Shown here piece after piece: positions 42,895-50,563 of a stretch of 52,438 nt of DNA; position 1 is the first letter of the stretch; the number at the start of each line of letters is the position of its first letter. The notes beneath the pieces were generated by a model. That model was not told the DNA's origin. It saw only the letters and a list, made by a program, of their open reading frames with translations, and ran no database searches. Source of the stretch: a virus; IMG/VR virus record IMGVR_UViG_3300023179_000147, positions 1 through 52,438 of that record; one strand, 5' to 3'. A program made the translations under genes and the position numbers.

Positions 42895-43458
42895 TTAGCG
42901 CTTGCCGAACTTCTGTCTTAGGGTCTTGCGACGAAGAGTGTCAGGTGCATCGACTTTACTCTCATATAGAGTCTTGAGAGAAGGAGCCGAGTGGTCGTCG
43001 AGGCCGACCTCCGGAGAAGTCTCTACTTCGGGTTTCTTCTGCTCAAATTTTATCGTCTGGGCTGAAAACCTCTGTGGTAAAGCAACAGGTGTAGCAGTCA
43101 CCTTGATCTGCTGTTTCTCGACCCTGGGTGTTACCTTGATAGCCTCTGCAACGACTGACAAGGTCTTCTTAAAGTTAATCTGGAATTGAAGGGGAGAGAA
43201 GTAGCGATTGTCAATCAACACCTCAACCCGTGCCTGGTACATCCCCTCCTGGAGACGTCCACCCATCTTAGGTAGTGTGAACTGCACGACCTCATCCTCA
43301 CCCGTGCCGTAGCCGTTGAACATATAGGAGACATCCTTGCCCTCGCAGACAAGACGGACCTTGGCGGGCGAGGCGGCCATGCCCTCCATCTTGATCTTAA
43401 AGGCCAGATCGTTGGATTCTTCGATGTCGAGGTCTAGGGTTTCAACTAACGGTTCCAT
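42895..43458 (-). CDS. beta-rich structural protein upstream of the neck genes
   Basis: 187 residues from the ATG at 43458. A TTG nine codons earlier would overlap the previous stop. The N-terminal 105 residues look like a beta-sandwich (NDLAFKIKMEGMAASPAKVR, DVSYMFNGYGTGEDEVVQFT, YQARVEVLIDNRYFSPLQFQ). The rest is a Lys/Pro-rich linker and a basic C-terminal tail. I place it with head- or neck-associated proteins by position only. The candidate late-promoter motif at 43465-43471 ends six bases before the ATG. Confidence 0.72.
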   Translation of the reverse strand: MEPLVETLDLDIEESNDLAFKIKMEGMAASPAKVRLVCEGKDVSYMFNGYGTGEDEVVQFTLPKMGGRLQEGMYQARVEVLIDNRYFSPLQFQINFKKTLSVVAEAIKVTPRVEKQQIKVTATPVALPQRFSAQTIKFEQKKPEVETSPEVGLDDHSAPSLKTLYESKVDAPDTLRRKTLRQKFGKR

Positions 43459-43464
43459 CTCTTC

Positions 43465-43471
43465 TAAGTAT
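43465..43471 (-). promoter_or_regulatory. candidate late-promoter motif ATACTTA, nearly leaderless
   Basis: GATACTTA on the minus strand, followed by GAAGAG and then ATG (43458). T4-like geometry would put the first transcribed base one base before the ATG. It lies within the TTG-started version of the same gene, so it is the weakest of the eight copies. Confidence 0.35.
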
Positions 43472-43481
43472 CTCCCATCTG

Positions 43482-43826
43482 TCAACGTAGCTTAATTCTC
43501 TTAACAGAGATCTTGATGTCCTGTGAGATGTCTCTGACCCTGGCAGAGATGGGCTGCACTGTGATCTTCCTGTAGGTCGGCGACCTCTCAACGTGGGCCT
43601 TGACAAATCCCTGTATCTTGACCGGTGGCGGTGAATCGTTGACACGGATGAGCTTCGCCCAGACAAGGACCTCCTGGAGCCTCTCGAGCGCCCGCTTGGT
43701 GCCCGATTGGCCTGCCCGATATATGCGCTGGATCTCAACGAGCAGCCGCTTGCCGAATCCACCGGTGACAAGACCCTGGTTGCCGGGCGTACCCTTACCC
43801 AGACCCCTCGTCGTCATTCGGGGCAA
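43482..43826 (-). CDS. small basic phage protein (possible head-tail joining)
   Basis: A 114-residue basic protein with Gly/Arg-rich N-terminus (TTRGLGKGTPG) and a beta-patterned C-terminus (VQPISARVRDISQDIKISVK). A TTG start at 43826 is favoured: AGGGTG lies seven bases upstream, whereas the ATG at 43817 has no usable site. It starts two bases after the stop of the gene at 43829. Not assigned to a family. Confidence 0.65.
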   Translation of the reverse strand: MPRMTTRGLGKGTPGNQGLVTGGFGKRLLVEIQRIYRAGQSGTKRALERLQEVLVWAKLIRVNDSPPPVKIQGFVKAHVERSPTYRKITVQPISARVRDISQDIKISVKRIKLR

Positions 43827-43828
43827 GG

Positions 43829-44359
43829 CTACACCCTGCGCCTATCAAATACGTTCTCAAGAGAGGGTTTCCCTGCATCGTCGAATAGATTGAAGCGGGC
43901 GACCTCGGTGGTGTTGTCCTCTTTGTAGAAGATCATCTGATTGTCCTTCATGAGCCAGCGCCCCGTCGTGTGATCCTTAATTGCGCTGACGTCGATCATC
44001 ACCTGGGCCACCATGCTGGTTAGGTTGTTTAGGTCGGTCGCAATTGCGGTGCTGACATATGATCCGATGCCGGCAATGCTCTCAGACAGACTCATGTATG
44101 AGGTGAGGTCGACGGCATCCGTCGCGTAGTATGTCTTGAAAAATGCCGTGCCTGTGTCCCAAACAATCTGTGCGGTTGGAGTGACGGGAGGTATGTCGAC
44201 GTTGGCAGAATAGATACCGGGTGCGGTCTGATTAACACCGTCGATCGATCTCGACAGCAGCATGCTGCCTGAGACATCATAGACCGTGTATCCGACCCCG
44301 TTGGATCCGGTTGCATTGCTCTTAGAGGAACCAAAGTCGACTGTCAACAAATTGAACAT
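43829..44359 (-). CDS. virion-associated protein with NQMIFYKEDN C-terminal module
   Basis: A 176-residue protein. The first 110 residues look like a beta-domain (VGYTVYDVSGSMLL, GIYSANVDIPPVTPTAQIVW). A short coiled segment (IAGIGSYVSTAIATDLNNLT) follows. The end, GRWLMKDNQMIFYKEDN followed by VARFNLFDDAGKPS and ENVF, matches a module repeatedly found at the end of phage tail or neck proteins. Enzymatic motifs are absent. Probably structural. It is the second gene after the J-domain gene on the minus strand. Confidence 0.72.
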   Translation of the reverse strand: MFNLLTVDFGSSKSNATGSNGVGYTVYDVSGSMLLSRSIDGVNQTAPGIYSANVDIPPVTPTAQIVWDTGTAFFKTYYATDAVDLTSYMSLSESIAGIGSYVSTAIATDLNNLTSMVAQVMIDVSAIKDHTTGRWLMKDNQMIFYKEDNTTEVARFNLFDDAGKPSLENVFDRRRV

Positions 44360-44383
44360 GGCACAGGTGATTATATATCCAGA

Positions 44384-45019
44384 TCACTTCTTTGATTTCT
44401 TGCGCTTTCTATGTGAACGGAGCGCTTGCTCTATCTTCTTCTTCTTTTCGGGCGGAGAAACAGCCCAGTCCCATAAAACATTCTTAGAGATTGAATCGAG
44501 GTTTTCTTCTAGTGCTTGGACTCTCTTCTCGAGTAGAGCAATCAGAGCATCGGACGGATCTTCAAGTTCAACGGACAGGGTAAGAGCAAGGTCGAGCAGT
44601 TCGTCAAAGCGACCAGAACTATACGCATCAGACGCTTTCTTGTAAGCCTCAGAGAGTTCAGGATCACCTCCTGTCTTATCAGGGTGGGTCTTGAATGCGA
44701 TTTGTTTCCACAGGGACCGCATCTCGTCGGGTGGAGGGTCTGCACTGGATATTTCTTCTGGTGCTTGCTCGGTATCAGAGTGAGATCCTGTCTGGTCAGG
44801 CCCCTCGCCGCCTTGATCGATTATGATAGTCTTATGATCACTGCTCTGTTCGATATTATTTTCTTCCTGCTCTTCAGACTCTTCCCAATAGCTCTTCTCA
44901 AACTGTCTTTCATGCTCCTTTAATTCTTCACTCCTCTCCTCAATCTCGAGTCGAAGATAGCTTGACTTGTGGAGCAGTCTCTTGAGCTTCTTTTTTGCGG
45001 CAATTTTCGATGCGCTCAT
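44384..45019 (-). CDS. J-domain (DnaJ-like) co-chaperone
   Basis: A 211-residue protein with a J-domain at about 99-150. The HPD signature is at 112-114 in LWKQIAFKTHPDKTGGDPEL, followed by EAYKKASDAYSSGRFDELLD. It is flanked by a Glu/Gln-rich coiled N-terminal half and a coiled C-terminal part ending in a Lys/Arg-rich tail. J-domains stimulate Hsp70 (DnaK) ATPase, so this protein may recruit host DnaK to head or tail assembly. It leads the minus-strand structural operon. ATATTTA (45024-45030) lies four bases before the ATG, too close to fit the promoter geometry proposed for ATACTTA. Confidence 0.88.
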   Translation of the reverse strand: MSASKIAAKKKLKRLLHKSSYLRLEIEERSEELKEHERQFEKSYWEESEEQEENNIEQSSDHKTIIIDQGGEGPDQTGSHSDTEQAPEEISSADPPPDEMRSLWKQIAFKTHPDKTGGDPELSEAYKKASDAYSSGRFDELLDLALTLSVELEDPSDALIALLEKRVQALEENLDSISKNVLWDWAVSPPEKKKKIEQALRSHRKRKKSKK

Positions 45020-45085
45020 GCGTTAAATATAGTCGAAAAATTTCAAAAAATGACATAGCGTTGTTTGAAAAAATCGTAGATGATT

Positions 45086-45092
45086 ATACTTA
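45086..45092 (+). promoter_or_regulatory. candidate promoter TATACTTA before the large fibre gene
   Basis: TATACTTA at 45085-45092 on the plus strand. TATACT with TTGTTT 18 bases upstream (45061-45066) could alternatively serve as a sigma70 promoter. Leader length to the ATG at 45159 is about 60 bases. Confidence 0.55.
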
Positions 45093-45099
45093 AAAGTTG

Positions 45100-45130
45100 A
45101 TGTGGATCCACATAGTGTGGGACGCATCCC
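45100..45130 (+). other. structured 5' leader of the fibre gene
   Basis: A perfect 14-base palindrome, ATGTGGATCCACAT, occupies 45100-45113, followed by GGGA-CGCA-TCCC (45119-45130). Two small hairpins would sit at the 5' end of the fibre mRNA, just after the proposed start of transcription. They could protect the mRNA. Confidence 0.45.
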
Positions 45131-45158
45131 TTTCAACTCTCGAGAAAAGGAAGACAAC

Positions 45159-47204
45159 ATGTCTAGAACACACATTCAACAGTCACAGATTAGCGGTTCG
45201 TTAGTAGTTGATATCAACGAAAGCGCTTCGCTAGTGCAGGCTCCCGGCTCCCTAGTCGGCGACCTAAACATACTCCGCACGCAGATCAAGGGAATCCTCG
45301 GTGAGGATCACTTCTACAGTGCAAGATCAGGCCAGGATCTTAAATTGATCTACGCAGCAATGCACGCCTCCGGCGCAGACGCCGACTTCCAGGGCAGCAT
45401 CTCGACGGTCAGCAGCGCATCAGTTGGCAACTTCCTCGTTGTCCAGACTGGTGGCATGCAGGTGACCGGCTCGGCCGACCTCTCCGACACGCTCCATGTC
45501 GCAGGCAATGCATCTTTTGATGGCAATGTCACACTCGGCGATGCAGCCGGCGACACTCTTACCTTCAATGCCAAGGCAGCCTCTGAACTCGACATGGACA
45601 GCCACAAGGTTGTCGGTCTTGCACAGGCATCAGCTGCAGGCGATGCTCTCGCCTGGGGCTATGACGCATCGGTCTCTGACCTAGTCGTCACGGCAGGCGA
45701 CTTCACTGTTGATGCTTCGGGCAACACCGTCGTCGGCGGCACGCTCGGCGTCGACGGCGTCGCAGACTTCTCTGCAGACGTCTACGCAGCTGCTGCTCTA
45801 TATGTCAGCGGTGCATCCACTTTCGCAGCCGCCGCGGACTTCAACGGTGGCATCACTGCCGACCAGATCAAGATCGACGGCGACGTGGCTGGGCACCTCT
45901 ACTTCGTAGATCCCTCCACGGGCGAGATCCAGGACTCCGACGACCTCTACTACAAGGCTGGTGGTCTCTACGTCACGGGCTCTGCTGAGATCAGCAACGG
46001 CCTCAGCGTCCTCGCAGGCGGTCTCACCGTCGGCGGCGATCGCCTCGAGGTGACGGGTTCATTAGCAATCTCGGGTGTCGCTGATTTCGGCGGCAAGGTC
46101 TACATTGCTAGCGACCTCGGCGTCTCGGGCTCACTAACAGTTGCGAATGATATCAAGATCAGCGGCGACGTGCCACAACACCTCTACCTCGTCGGCGCCT
46201 CGGGTGAGATCCAGGACGAAACAAAGCTCTGGTTCGACGGCTCGAAGCTCTACGTCACGGGTTCTGCTGAGCTCAGCAGCAATCTCGAGGTGAAGGGCGG
46301 CTCAGTCACCCTCTCAAACGGCGTGTCGATGGCTTCATCGGCAGCTAACAAGCTCGTCATCACAGCAACTGACGTGGTTGAAATTTCCCACGACCTCAAG
46401 GTCGACAACAACCTCGAGGCAGTGAGCGGCTCGTTCACGGGTGATGTCACTGTCTCTGGCGACCTCTACGTCCAGGGTGCAATGACCTACATCGAAACCG
46501 AGAATCTCAAGGTCAAGGATGCAATCATCCACCTCGCCACCGGTTCGAACGCCGCCGCTTCCCGTGGTATCGTTCTCCATGGTGGATCAGGTTCTGGTGG
46601 CGACATCGCAGTCGGTGCAAAGATCAACGGCTACGACTTCGTCTTTGCCAAGAATGTGAACGACGCAGATGTCGACGCAGGCAACTCCGAGATCTTCTCG
46701 ACAGCTGACCTCGCCGGCGCTTGGTTGAACAACATTCAACTCGGTGTCGCAGAGGGTGCACTCAGCGGTTCACTCGCTGTCGACGGCTCGAACGTGAAGC
46801 TCTCGGCAGAAGCTGACCTCAAGCTCAGCGCACACGGCGATACAGTGAGCCTAATGACGGACGCTGATTACCAGGCAGTGTTCGGCGTTGGCGCTTGGGC
46901 CGCAGGTGAGACCCTTGTGGGCGCACTTGAGACCCTCTACCAGGGAGCATCGGGCGGTGCAAAGAAGGGCAACCTCAGCTCGAGCAACATCACGGGCGAC
47001 ACCCTAGACTTCTCAAGCGTCGGTGTCCTAGGTACATCTAATCAGAAGTTTGTTGACGTATACCTCAACGGTGTCCTCCTCGCCTACGGCGTGGACGTCA
47101 ACAACCTCGCTGGTACGGGTGATAAGATTGACCTCGATCACGGCCTCGTCACAGGCCTCACGTCTGACGACGTGATCACGGTCATCCTCCGCGGCGCTGC
47201 CTGA
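45159..47204 (+). CDS. large repeat-built fibre protein
   Basis: 681 residues from the ATG at 45159 (AAAAGGAAG upstream). The frame opens earlier, at 45102. After an N-terminal anchor-like part, the protein is a beta-helix-type repeat array of the form G-x-LxVxGxA with SGSL, TGSAE and VSGD. One pair of long repeats, GHLYFVDPSTGEIQDSDDLY and QHLYLVGASGEIQDETKLW, each continues into GLYVTGSAEIS or KLYVTGSAELS. The C-terminus (FVDVYLNGVLLAYGVD, DVITVILRG) is a typical small beta-domain found at fibre tips. Codons are unusually rich in C-ending forms compared with both neighbours. Probably a tail or head fibre; target unknown. Confidence 0.87.
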   Translation: MSRTHIQQSQISGSLVVDINESASLVQAPGSLVGDLNILRTQIKGILGEDHFYSARSGQDLKLIYAAMHASGADADFQGSISTVSSASVGNFLVVQTGGMQVTGSADLSDTLHVAGNASFDGNVTLGDAAGDTLTFNAKAASELDMDSHKVVGLAQASAAGDALAWGYDASVSDLVVTAGDFTVDASGNTVVGGTLGVDGVADFSADVYAAAALYVSGASTFAAAADFNGGITADQIKIDGDVAGHLYFVDPSTGEIQDSDDLYYKAGGLYVTGSAEISNGLSVLAGGLTVGGDRLEVTGSLAISGVADFGGKVYIASDLGVSGSLTVANDIKISGDVPQHLYLVGASGEIQDETKLWFDGSKLYVTGSAELSSNLEVKGGSVTLSNGVSMASSAANKLVITATDVVEISHDLKVDNNLEAVSGSFTGDVTVSGDLYVQGAMTYIETENLKVKDAIIHLATGSNAAASRGIVLHGGSGSGGDIAVGAKINGYDFVFAKNVNDADVDAGNSEIFSTADLAGAWLNNIQLGVAEGALSGSLAVDGSNVKLSAEADLKLSAHGDTVSLMTDADYQAVFGVGAWAAGETLVGALETLYQGASGGAKKGNLSSSNITGDTLDFSSVGVLGTSNQKFVDVYLNGVLLAYGVDVNNLAGTGDKIDLDHGLVTGLTSDDVITVILRGAA

Positions 47205-47239
47205 ACGGCATGACGGTCACAGCTCAGCTGTGAAGTAGT

Positions 47240-47269
47240 GAAGGGCCCCTTTTGGGGCCCTTCCTCTTT
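47240..47269 (+). terminator. strong rho-independent terminator after the fibre gene
   Basis: GAAGGGCCCC (47240-47249) and GGGGCCCTTC (47254-47263) form a perfect 10-bp GC-rich stem with a TTTT loop, followed by CTCTTT. It ends the fibre transcript. Only a few bases further on, ATACTTA restarts transcription. Confidence 0.92.
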
Positions 47270-47276
47270 AAGCGCT

Positions 47277-47283
47277 ATACTTA
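47277..47283 (+). promoter_or_regulatory. candidate late-promoter motif ATACTTA after the terminator
   Basis: TATACTTA on the plus strand directly after the fibre terminator and 19 bases before the ATG at 47303, with ACGGAG between. A new start is needed here because of the terminator. Confidence 0.6.
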
Positions 47284-47302
47284 CCGTTACGGAGTCAACA
47301 AC

Positions 47303-47869
47303 ATGAAAGACATCAAGGACATAGAGACAGTATTACAAGAAAAACTTGAAAAGAAGAAACTTGAAATAATCTCTGCAGGCGGAAGCCTCGGTGCGATGAA
47401 AGAAGCTTCTAAGATACACAAGGGATTCATTAGCGCGGCTCGAGAAGAGTTGACCGAACTTGTAGGTGAGGGAAAGATAAGCGCAGAGATAGCAAACTAT
47501 GTTCTATCATGGTTAGACCGTTCACACTCTAAGATAAAAGAACTAGTTGAAACAGCAAAATCATATAGCGACATCAAGACGGGAGAAGCAATTGCTCACG
47601 ACAACATCTTGAAGTCAATCAGAGAATCTAAAGAAATTGAAGAGATTGTGACACTACAAGAATTACCGCAAGATATTCATGCAGCAACAGAGAGTCAAGA
47701 GACTACAACGTCAGAGACAGATCAGCCCGAGTCTGAGCCCGTGCTCGCGATGGCGTCAGTGCCAGAAGAGAAGCCCAAAAAAGAAAGACGAAAGCCCAAG
47801 GCACAGGAAAGATCAAAGAAAATCGACGATACTGTCAAGCGTCTAAAGAAATCAAGGTCTGAAAAGTAG
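47303..47869 (+). CDS. Lys/Glu-rich helical protein, unknown function
   Basis: 188 residues from the ATG at 47303, chosen because ACGGAG precedes it. The frame is open from 47252, but that part crosses the terminator. The N-terminal 110 residues are helical (VLQEKLEKKKLEII, EELTELVGEGKISAEIANYV). The C-terminal part is disordered and ends in a basic tail (KKERRKPKAQERSKK). Base composition is much more AT-rich than the fibre gene before it. No family is recognised. A DNA-binding or scaffold-like role is possible. Confidence 0.75.
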   Translation: MKDIKDIETVLQEKLEKKKLEIISAGGSLGAMKEASKIHKGFISAAREELTELVGEGKISAEIANYVLSWLDRSHSKIKELVETAKSYSDIKTGEAIAHDNILKSIRESKEIEEIVTLQELPQDIHAATESQETTTSETDQPESEPVLAMASVPEEKPKKERRKPKAQERSKKIDDTVKRLKKSRSEK

Positions 47870-48604
47870 TCAATAGGAGTAGGTGGCAGACAGGTTATCA
47901 CCTGATATGGGTGGATAGACCAGTGTGACAATCTGACCCGACAGTGTGTAGTCATGATTCTGCATCTGCAGGACACCGTTTACGAAGAACATAAGTGAGC
48001 TGGGTGGGTTGGGAGCGTTAGAGAGTGAGAAATTCTCGTTGTTCCCATCCGTGACACCTGTGGGAATCTCCATCCATGCGATGGAGTTCCCTGCACTTAC
48101 ATATGAGTAGGTCGCAACTATCTTACTGCCGATCTCAAGGGGAAGAGACGTATTGATCGTTGCACCTGCCAGGGTGTAGTCGTAATTGGCGCCTTGCAAC
48201 TGCAGGACTCCATTCACGAAGAGCATCAAGGATATTGATGGCTCGGGAGAGTTTGCGAGGTAGAAGACATTGTTAGTGCCGTCTACCCCGCCGCTGGGAA
48301 CCTCCATAAAGCTCCATTCGACAGTGGTAACTGTTTGGGAATTTGATGCACCACTACCGGATGAAAACTCTACGAGGTCAGCGTCTTGTATGCCGTCACG
48401 GTACCAATACTTGTGGGCGACGCCTCCAATGATGAGGCGCACTTCCATAGATTGGAATCTAATGGCGGCAGGAATTGATGAATTGGCAGCAGAGATTGCT
48501 GCTGCCTCTGTGTTGGCAGAATACGGCCCAGACCACGTATCAACGGGTACCGGATTGACCGGTTGTATACCAAATGGTAGCTGTAATCCCAACGGTCCAG
48601 GCAT
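47870..48604 (-). CDS. fibre-like protein with two tandem repeats
   Basis: A 244-residue protein. Two tandem repeats of about 75 residues follow an N-terminal beta-domain (FQSMEVRLIIGGVAHKYWY). Each repeat reads W-x-E-x-P-x-G-x2-DG-x-N, then SLMLFVNGVLQLQ or SLMFFVNGVLQMQ, a DYTL step, and ATYSY at the end. This repeat occurs in many phage fibre and baseplate-associated proteins. Its stop abuts the stop of the plus-strand gene at 47869, with no space between. It is probably translated with the upstream fibre gene at 48612 (7-base gap). Confidence 0.82.
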   Translation of the reverse strand: MPGPLGLQLPFGIQPVNPVPVDTWSGPYSANTEAAAISAANSSIPAAIRFQSMEVRLIIGGVAHKYWYRDGIQDADLVEFSSGSGASNSQTVTTVEWSFMEVPSGGVDGTNNVFYLANSPEPSISLMLFVNGVLQLQGANYDYTLAGATINTSLPLEIGSKIVATYSYVSAGNSIAWMEIPTGVTDGNNENFSLSNAPNPPSSLMFFVNGVLQMQNHDYTLSGQIVTLVYPPISGDNLSATYSY

Positions 48605-48611
48605 CCCTTAC

Positions 48612-49982
48612 CTACGTTCGTTTAAACTGGTGGCGGTGATTCCCAGTGTAAGGGATTGCATTGGTCATTGTGTATATGTTGTACTGTCTTGTTGTTCCGC
48701 CTGCGTCTGTTACTCCGAGGTTCGTCAATGAATAATTTGACGTCACTACAGCATTGAGTGCGTCAAGGTCTACTACCTCTGTGACGGTGTGAGATTGAGG
48801 TAGAGCAATTGTGAAATTTCTCTGAACGTTTCCAGTGTTGAGTATGAGTGGGTCAGCAGCGTCAGTAAAAACGTGGCTGGCTAAAGACCTCACGTCAGAA
48901 GAAGTGGCTGGGACAGCACTGGTGGGGCCATACCAGATCGTGTCAAGCAAGTGGACGATCACAGGAGGTGAATACGTCGTGGCGTAGATGTCATCAACTA
49001 CGACTCGGTAGTATATGATCGTCTCGCTGACCAGTGTGGGATCACTGTGCAGAGTCGTAGGTATTGTAATTAAAGCAGGATTACCAAGTACCTGCACAGC
49101 TGAAAGACCAGGCACAACAGACCATACTGAGTTATTCAGAGAGTACTGCACAGAATAAGAAGTTATTGGGACATTTACTCTTTGACGTGTAATTGAACCA
49201 TTTATCTGAGAGTCAGTGTTGCCTCTCTCACGCTTAAGCGGACCCTCACCCGTAACACCGGTCGGAGTTGCGCTGATGCTAAGTGAGATCGTGGGAGGAG
49301 CATAGGATTGTGGAGTAATCGTCGAGGTTGTCGTGGTGGTCGCACCTTGTGTATCCACGACCGTGTATCTATAATTCAGCTGAGAAGTAAAGAAAGAGGG
49401 TGCGTTGAACATGTGTGATGCAGCGAATGGGTTGTCTTGGACGTTTGTAAGCAGTGCCCAAGCACCCATGCTACCCGTACGGAACTCCAACGATACAGAA
49501 GAAACACTGGCTCCCATTGAGTTGATCACGTAACTAGCACTAATGGTCGTGCTAGTCGGACCGTTGATGTTGAATTGAGTAGTGAGTGGATTCGATGTAG
49601 TGATATTGACGGTGGGGGCTATCGGCTCTGCAATAGCCATTAGGATTACCTCTGCAGGAGTCTTGCCCGTCGCTGGGATTATTTCGCCCGAAGCATAGCG
49701 GCCAAACGTCCGGCCACCCGTCAAAGATACAGTCAAGTCACTCGGAAAAACGTAGGAGCTAGATCCCGTCGAAGAGATGACCAACCCGGCGCCGGGGCCG
49801 TAATCCTGTATGCTGATGCCAGAACCCGCAGCGATATAACGAGCGGTTGGGGGCGCAAAAGGCATCGCTCCTGAAGTGACCACAAAGGGTGTCGTATTTA
49901 CATGTGAATCTATCTCTACGTGTGTGAGTGATCCGATGTTATCGAGATCCTTGTGGTCATCTATGACCCTACGTGCTGTCAT
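48612..49982 (-). CDS. tail fibre-like protein with Ig/fibronectin-like domains
   Basis: A 456-residue beta-rich protein. Near the N-terminus HKDLDNIGSLTHVEIDSHVN resembles the DHxxLxxLxDDDH motif that anchors tail fibres. Two Ser/Thr-rich Ig- or fibronectin-like domains follow (about 120-225 and 226-355: TISASYVINSMGASVSSVSL, ITSYSVQYSLNNSVWSVVPG), then a C-terminal beta-domain ending HRHQFKRT. It probably projects from the virion. The start at 49982 lies about 50 bases after a terminator. No promoter copy of ATACTTA is present in that gap. Confidence 0.8.
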   Translation of the reverse strand: MTARRVIDDHKDLDNIGSLTHVEIDSHVNTTPFVVTSGAMPFAPPTARYIAAGSGISIQDYGPGAGLVISSTGSSSYVFPSDLTVSLTGGRTFGRYASGEIIPATGKTPAEVILMAIAEPIAPTVNITTSNPLTTQFNINGPTSTTISASYVINSMGASVSSVSLEFRTGSMGAWALLTNVQDNPFAASHMFNAPSFFTSQLNYRYTVVDTQGATTTTTSTITPQSYAPPTISLSISATPTGVTGEGPLKRERGNTDSQINGSITRQRVNVPITSYSVQYSLNNSVWSVVPGLSAVQVLGNPALITIPTTLHSDPTLVSETIIYYRVVVDDIYATTYSPPVIVHLLDTIWYGPTSAVPATSSDVRSLASHVFTDAADPLILNTGNVQRNFTIALPQSHTVTEVVDLDALNAVVTSNYSLTNLGVTDAGGTTRQYNIYTMTNAIPYTGNHRHQFKRT

Positions 49983-50028
49983 CCATCAAATTCCCGCATC
50001 AATAATACAACTCTATGATGACATGGCC

Positions 50029-50070
50029 TAAAAAAGAATGAGACCCGATGCACTTGTGCCGCAGGTCTCA
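50029..50070 (-). terminator. rho-independent terminator of the tmRNA-containing operon
   Basis: TGAGACC (50039-50045 side) pairs with GGTCTCA (50064-50070), with an inner GCAC/GTGC helix. The minus-strand RNA then reads TTCTTTTTT (50037-50029). It lies 69 bases after the stop of the gene at 50139. Confidence 0.85.
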
Positions 50071-50138
50071 ACTCGTAAAGGATTTTAGACATCATGGGTC
50101 GCTAAATATGCAACACATGACTTACGGGTTACATCAGG

Positions 50139-50354
50139 TTACATTCCTGAAATTATTGACATGACTGCTGTCTTCACACGCTCTTGTAGCTCACGGGGCA
50201 ATGCAGAGAGCAAAATATAAGACTCGGATCTAACGCTCTGTTCAGGAACACCCTCAGAAAAAGAACTGAGGGTAGGAACCATCACGCGCAAAGTGATGGG
50301 TGGTGGACTCTTGTCCGAAATGAGAGTATCGTATAAATCTACTTTATTAGACAT
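50139..50354 (-). CDS. small hypothetical protein
   Basis: A 71-residue protein with no recognised domain: a mixed N-terminal half with a proline-rich step (SPPPITLRVMV) and a helical end (LPRELQERVKTAVMSIIS). AAGGG precedes the ATG. It is the last gene before the terminator and starts two bases after the stop of the gene at 50357. Expressed with the tmRNA by position. Confidence 0.7.
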   Translation of the reverse strand: MSNKVDLYDTLISDKSPPPITLRVMVPTLSSFSEGVPEQSVRSESYILLSALPRELQERVKTAVMSIISGM

Positions 50355-50356
50355 GT

Positions 50357-50542
50357 TTAACCCTTGAGAAGTGATTTGGCTTCGTTCAACGCTTGTGATT
50401 GAGCAAAGAAACGCTGTCTTAGCCCAGTAAGCAATTCATTCAACTTGTGGACACCCGCCAAATCGCCAACAGCGTTACACTCGGCAAGAGCCGCCTCCGC
50501 CTTCTGGATCTCTTCTAGTAAACTGTGATTGGTTGCTGACAT
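50357..50542 (-). CDS. very small helical protein downstream of the tmRNA
   Basis: 61 residues from the ATG at 50542, preceded by AGAGGAA. The frame extends further upstream through the tmRNA 3' end, but that part is RNA, not protein. The sequence is Ala/Glu/Leu-rich and predicts two helices (LLEEIQKAEAALAEC, VHKLNELLTGLRQR), perhaps a coiled-coil hairpin. Function unknown. Confidence 0.68.
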   Translation of the reverse strand: MSATNHSLLEEIQKAEAALAECNAVGDLAGVHKLNELLTGLRQRFFAQSQALNEAKSLLKG

Positions 50543-50563
50543 ATTTCCTCTTCTCTTTAATTG

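Noticed and set aside
45061-45090. TTGTTT-18-TATACT as a standard sigma70 promoter
   Set aside because: Not excluded, but the -35 match is poor, and the same -10 region is part of the ATACTTA motif shared by seven other sites without a -35 box.
45100-45113. Perfect 14-base palindrome as a repressor operator
   Set aside because: It lies downstream of the proposed promoter, has no second copy in the window that I could see, and there is no regulator gene nearby. An mRNA hairpin is the simpler reading.
47252-47302. N-terminal extension of the gene at 47303
   Set aside because: It is translated from the second arm of the fibre terminator and the promoter motif. ACGGAG precedes the ATG at 47303.
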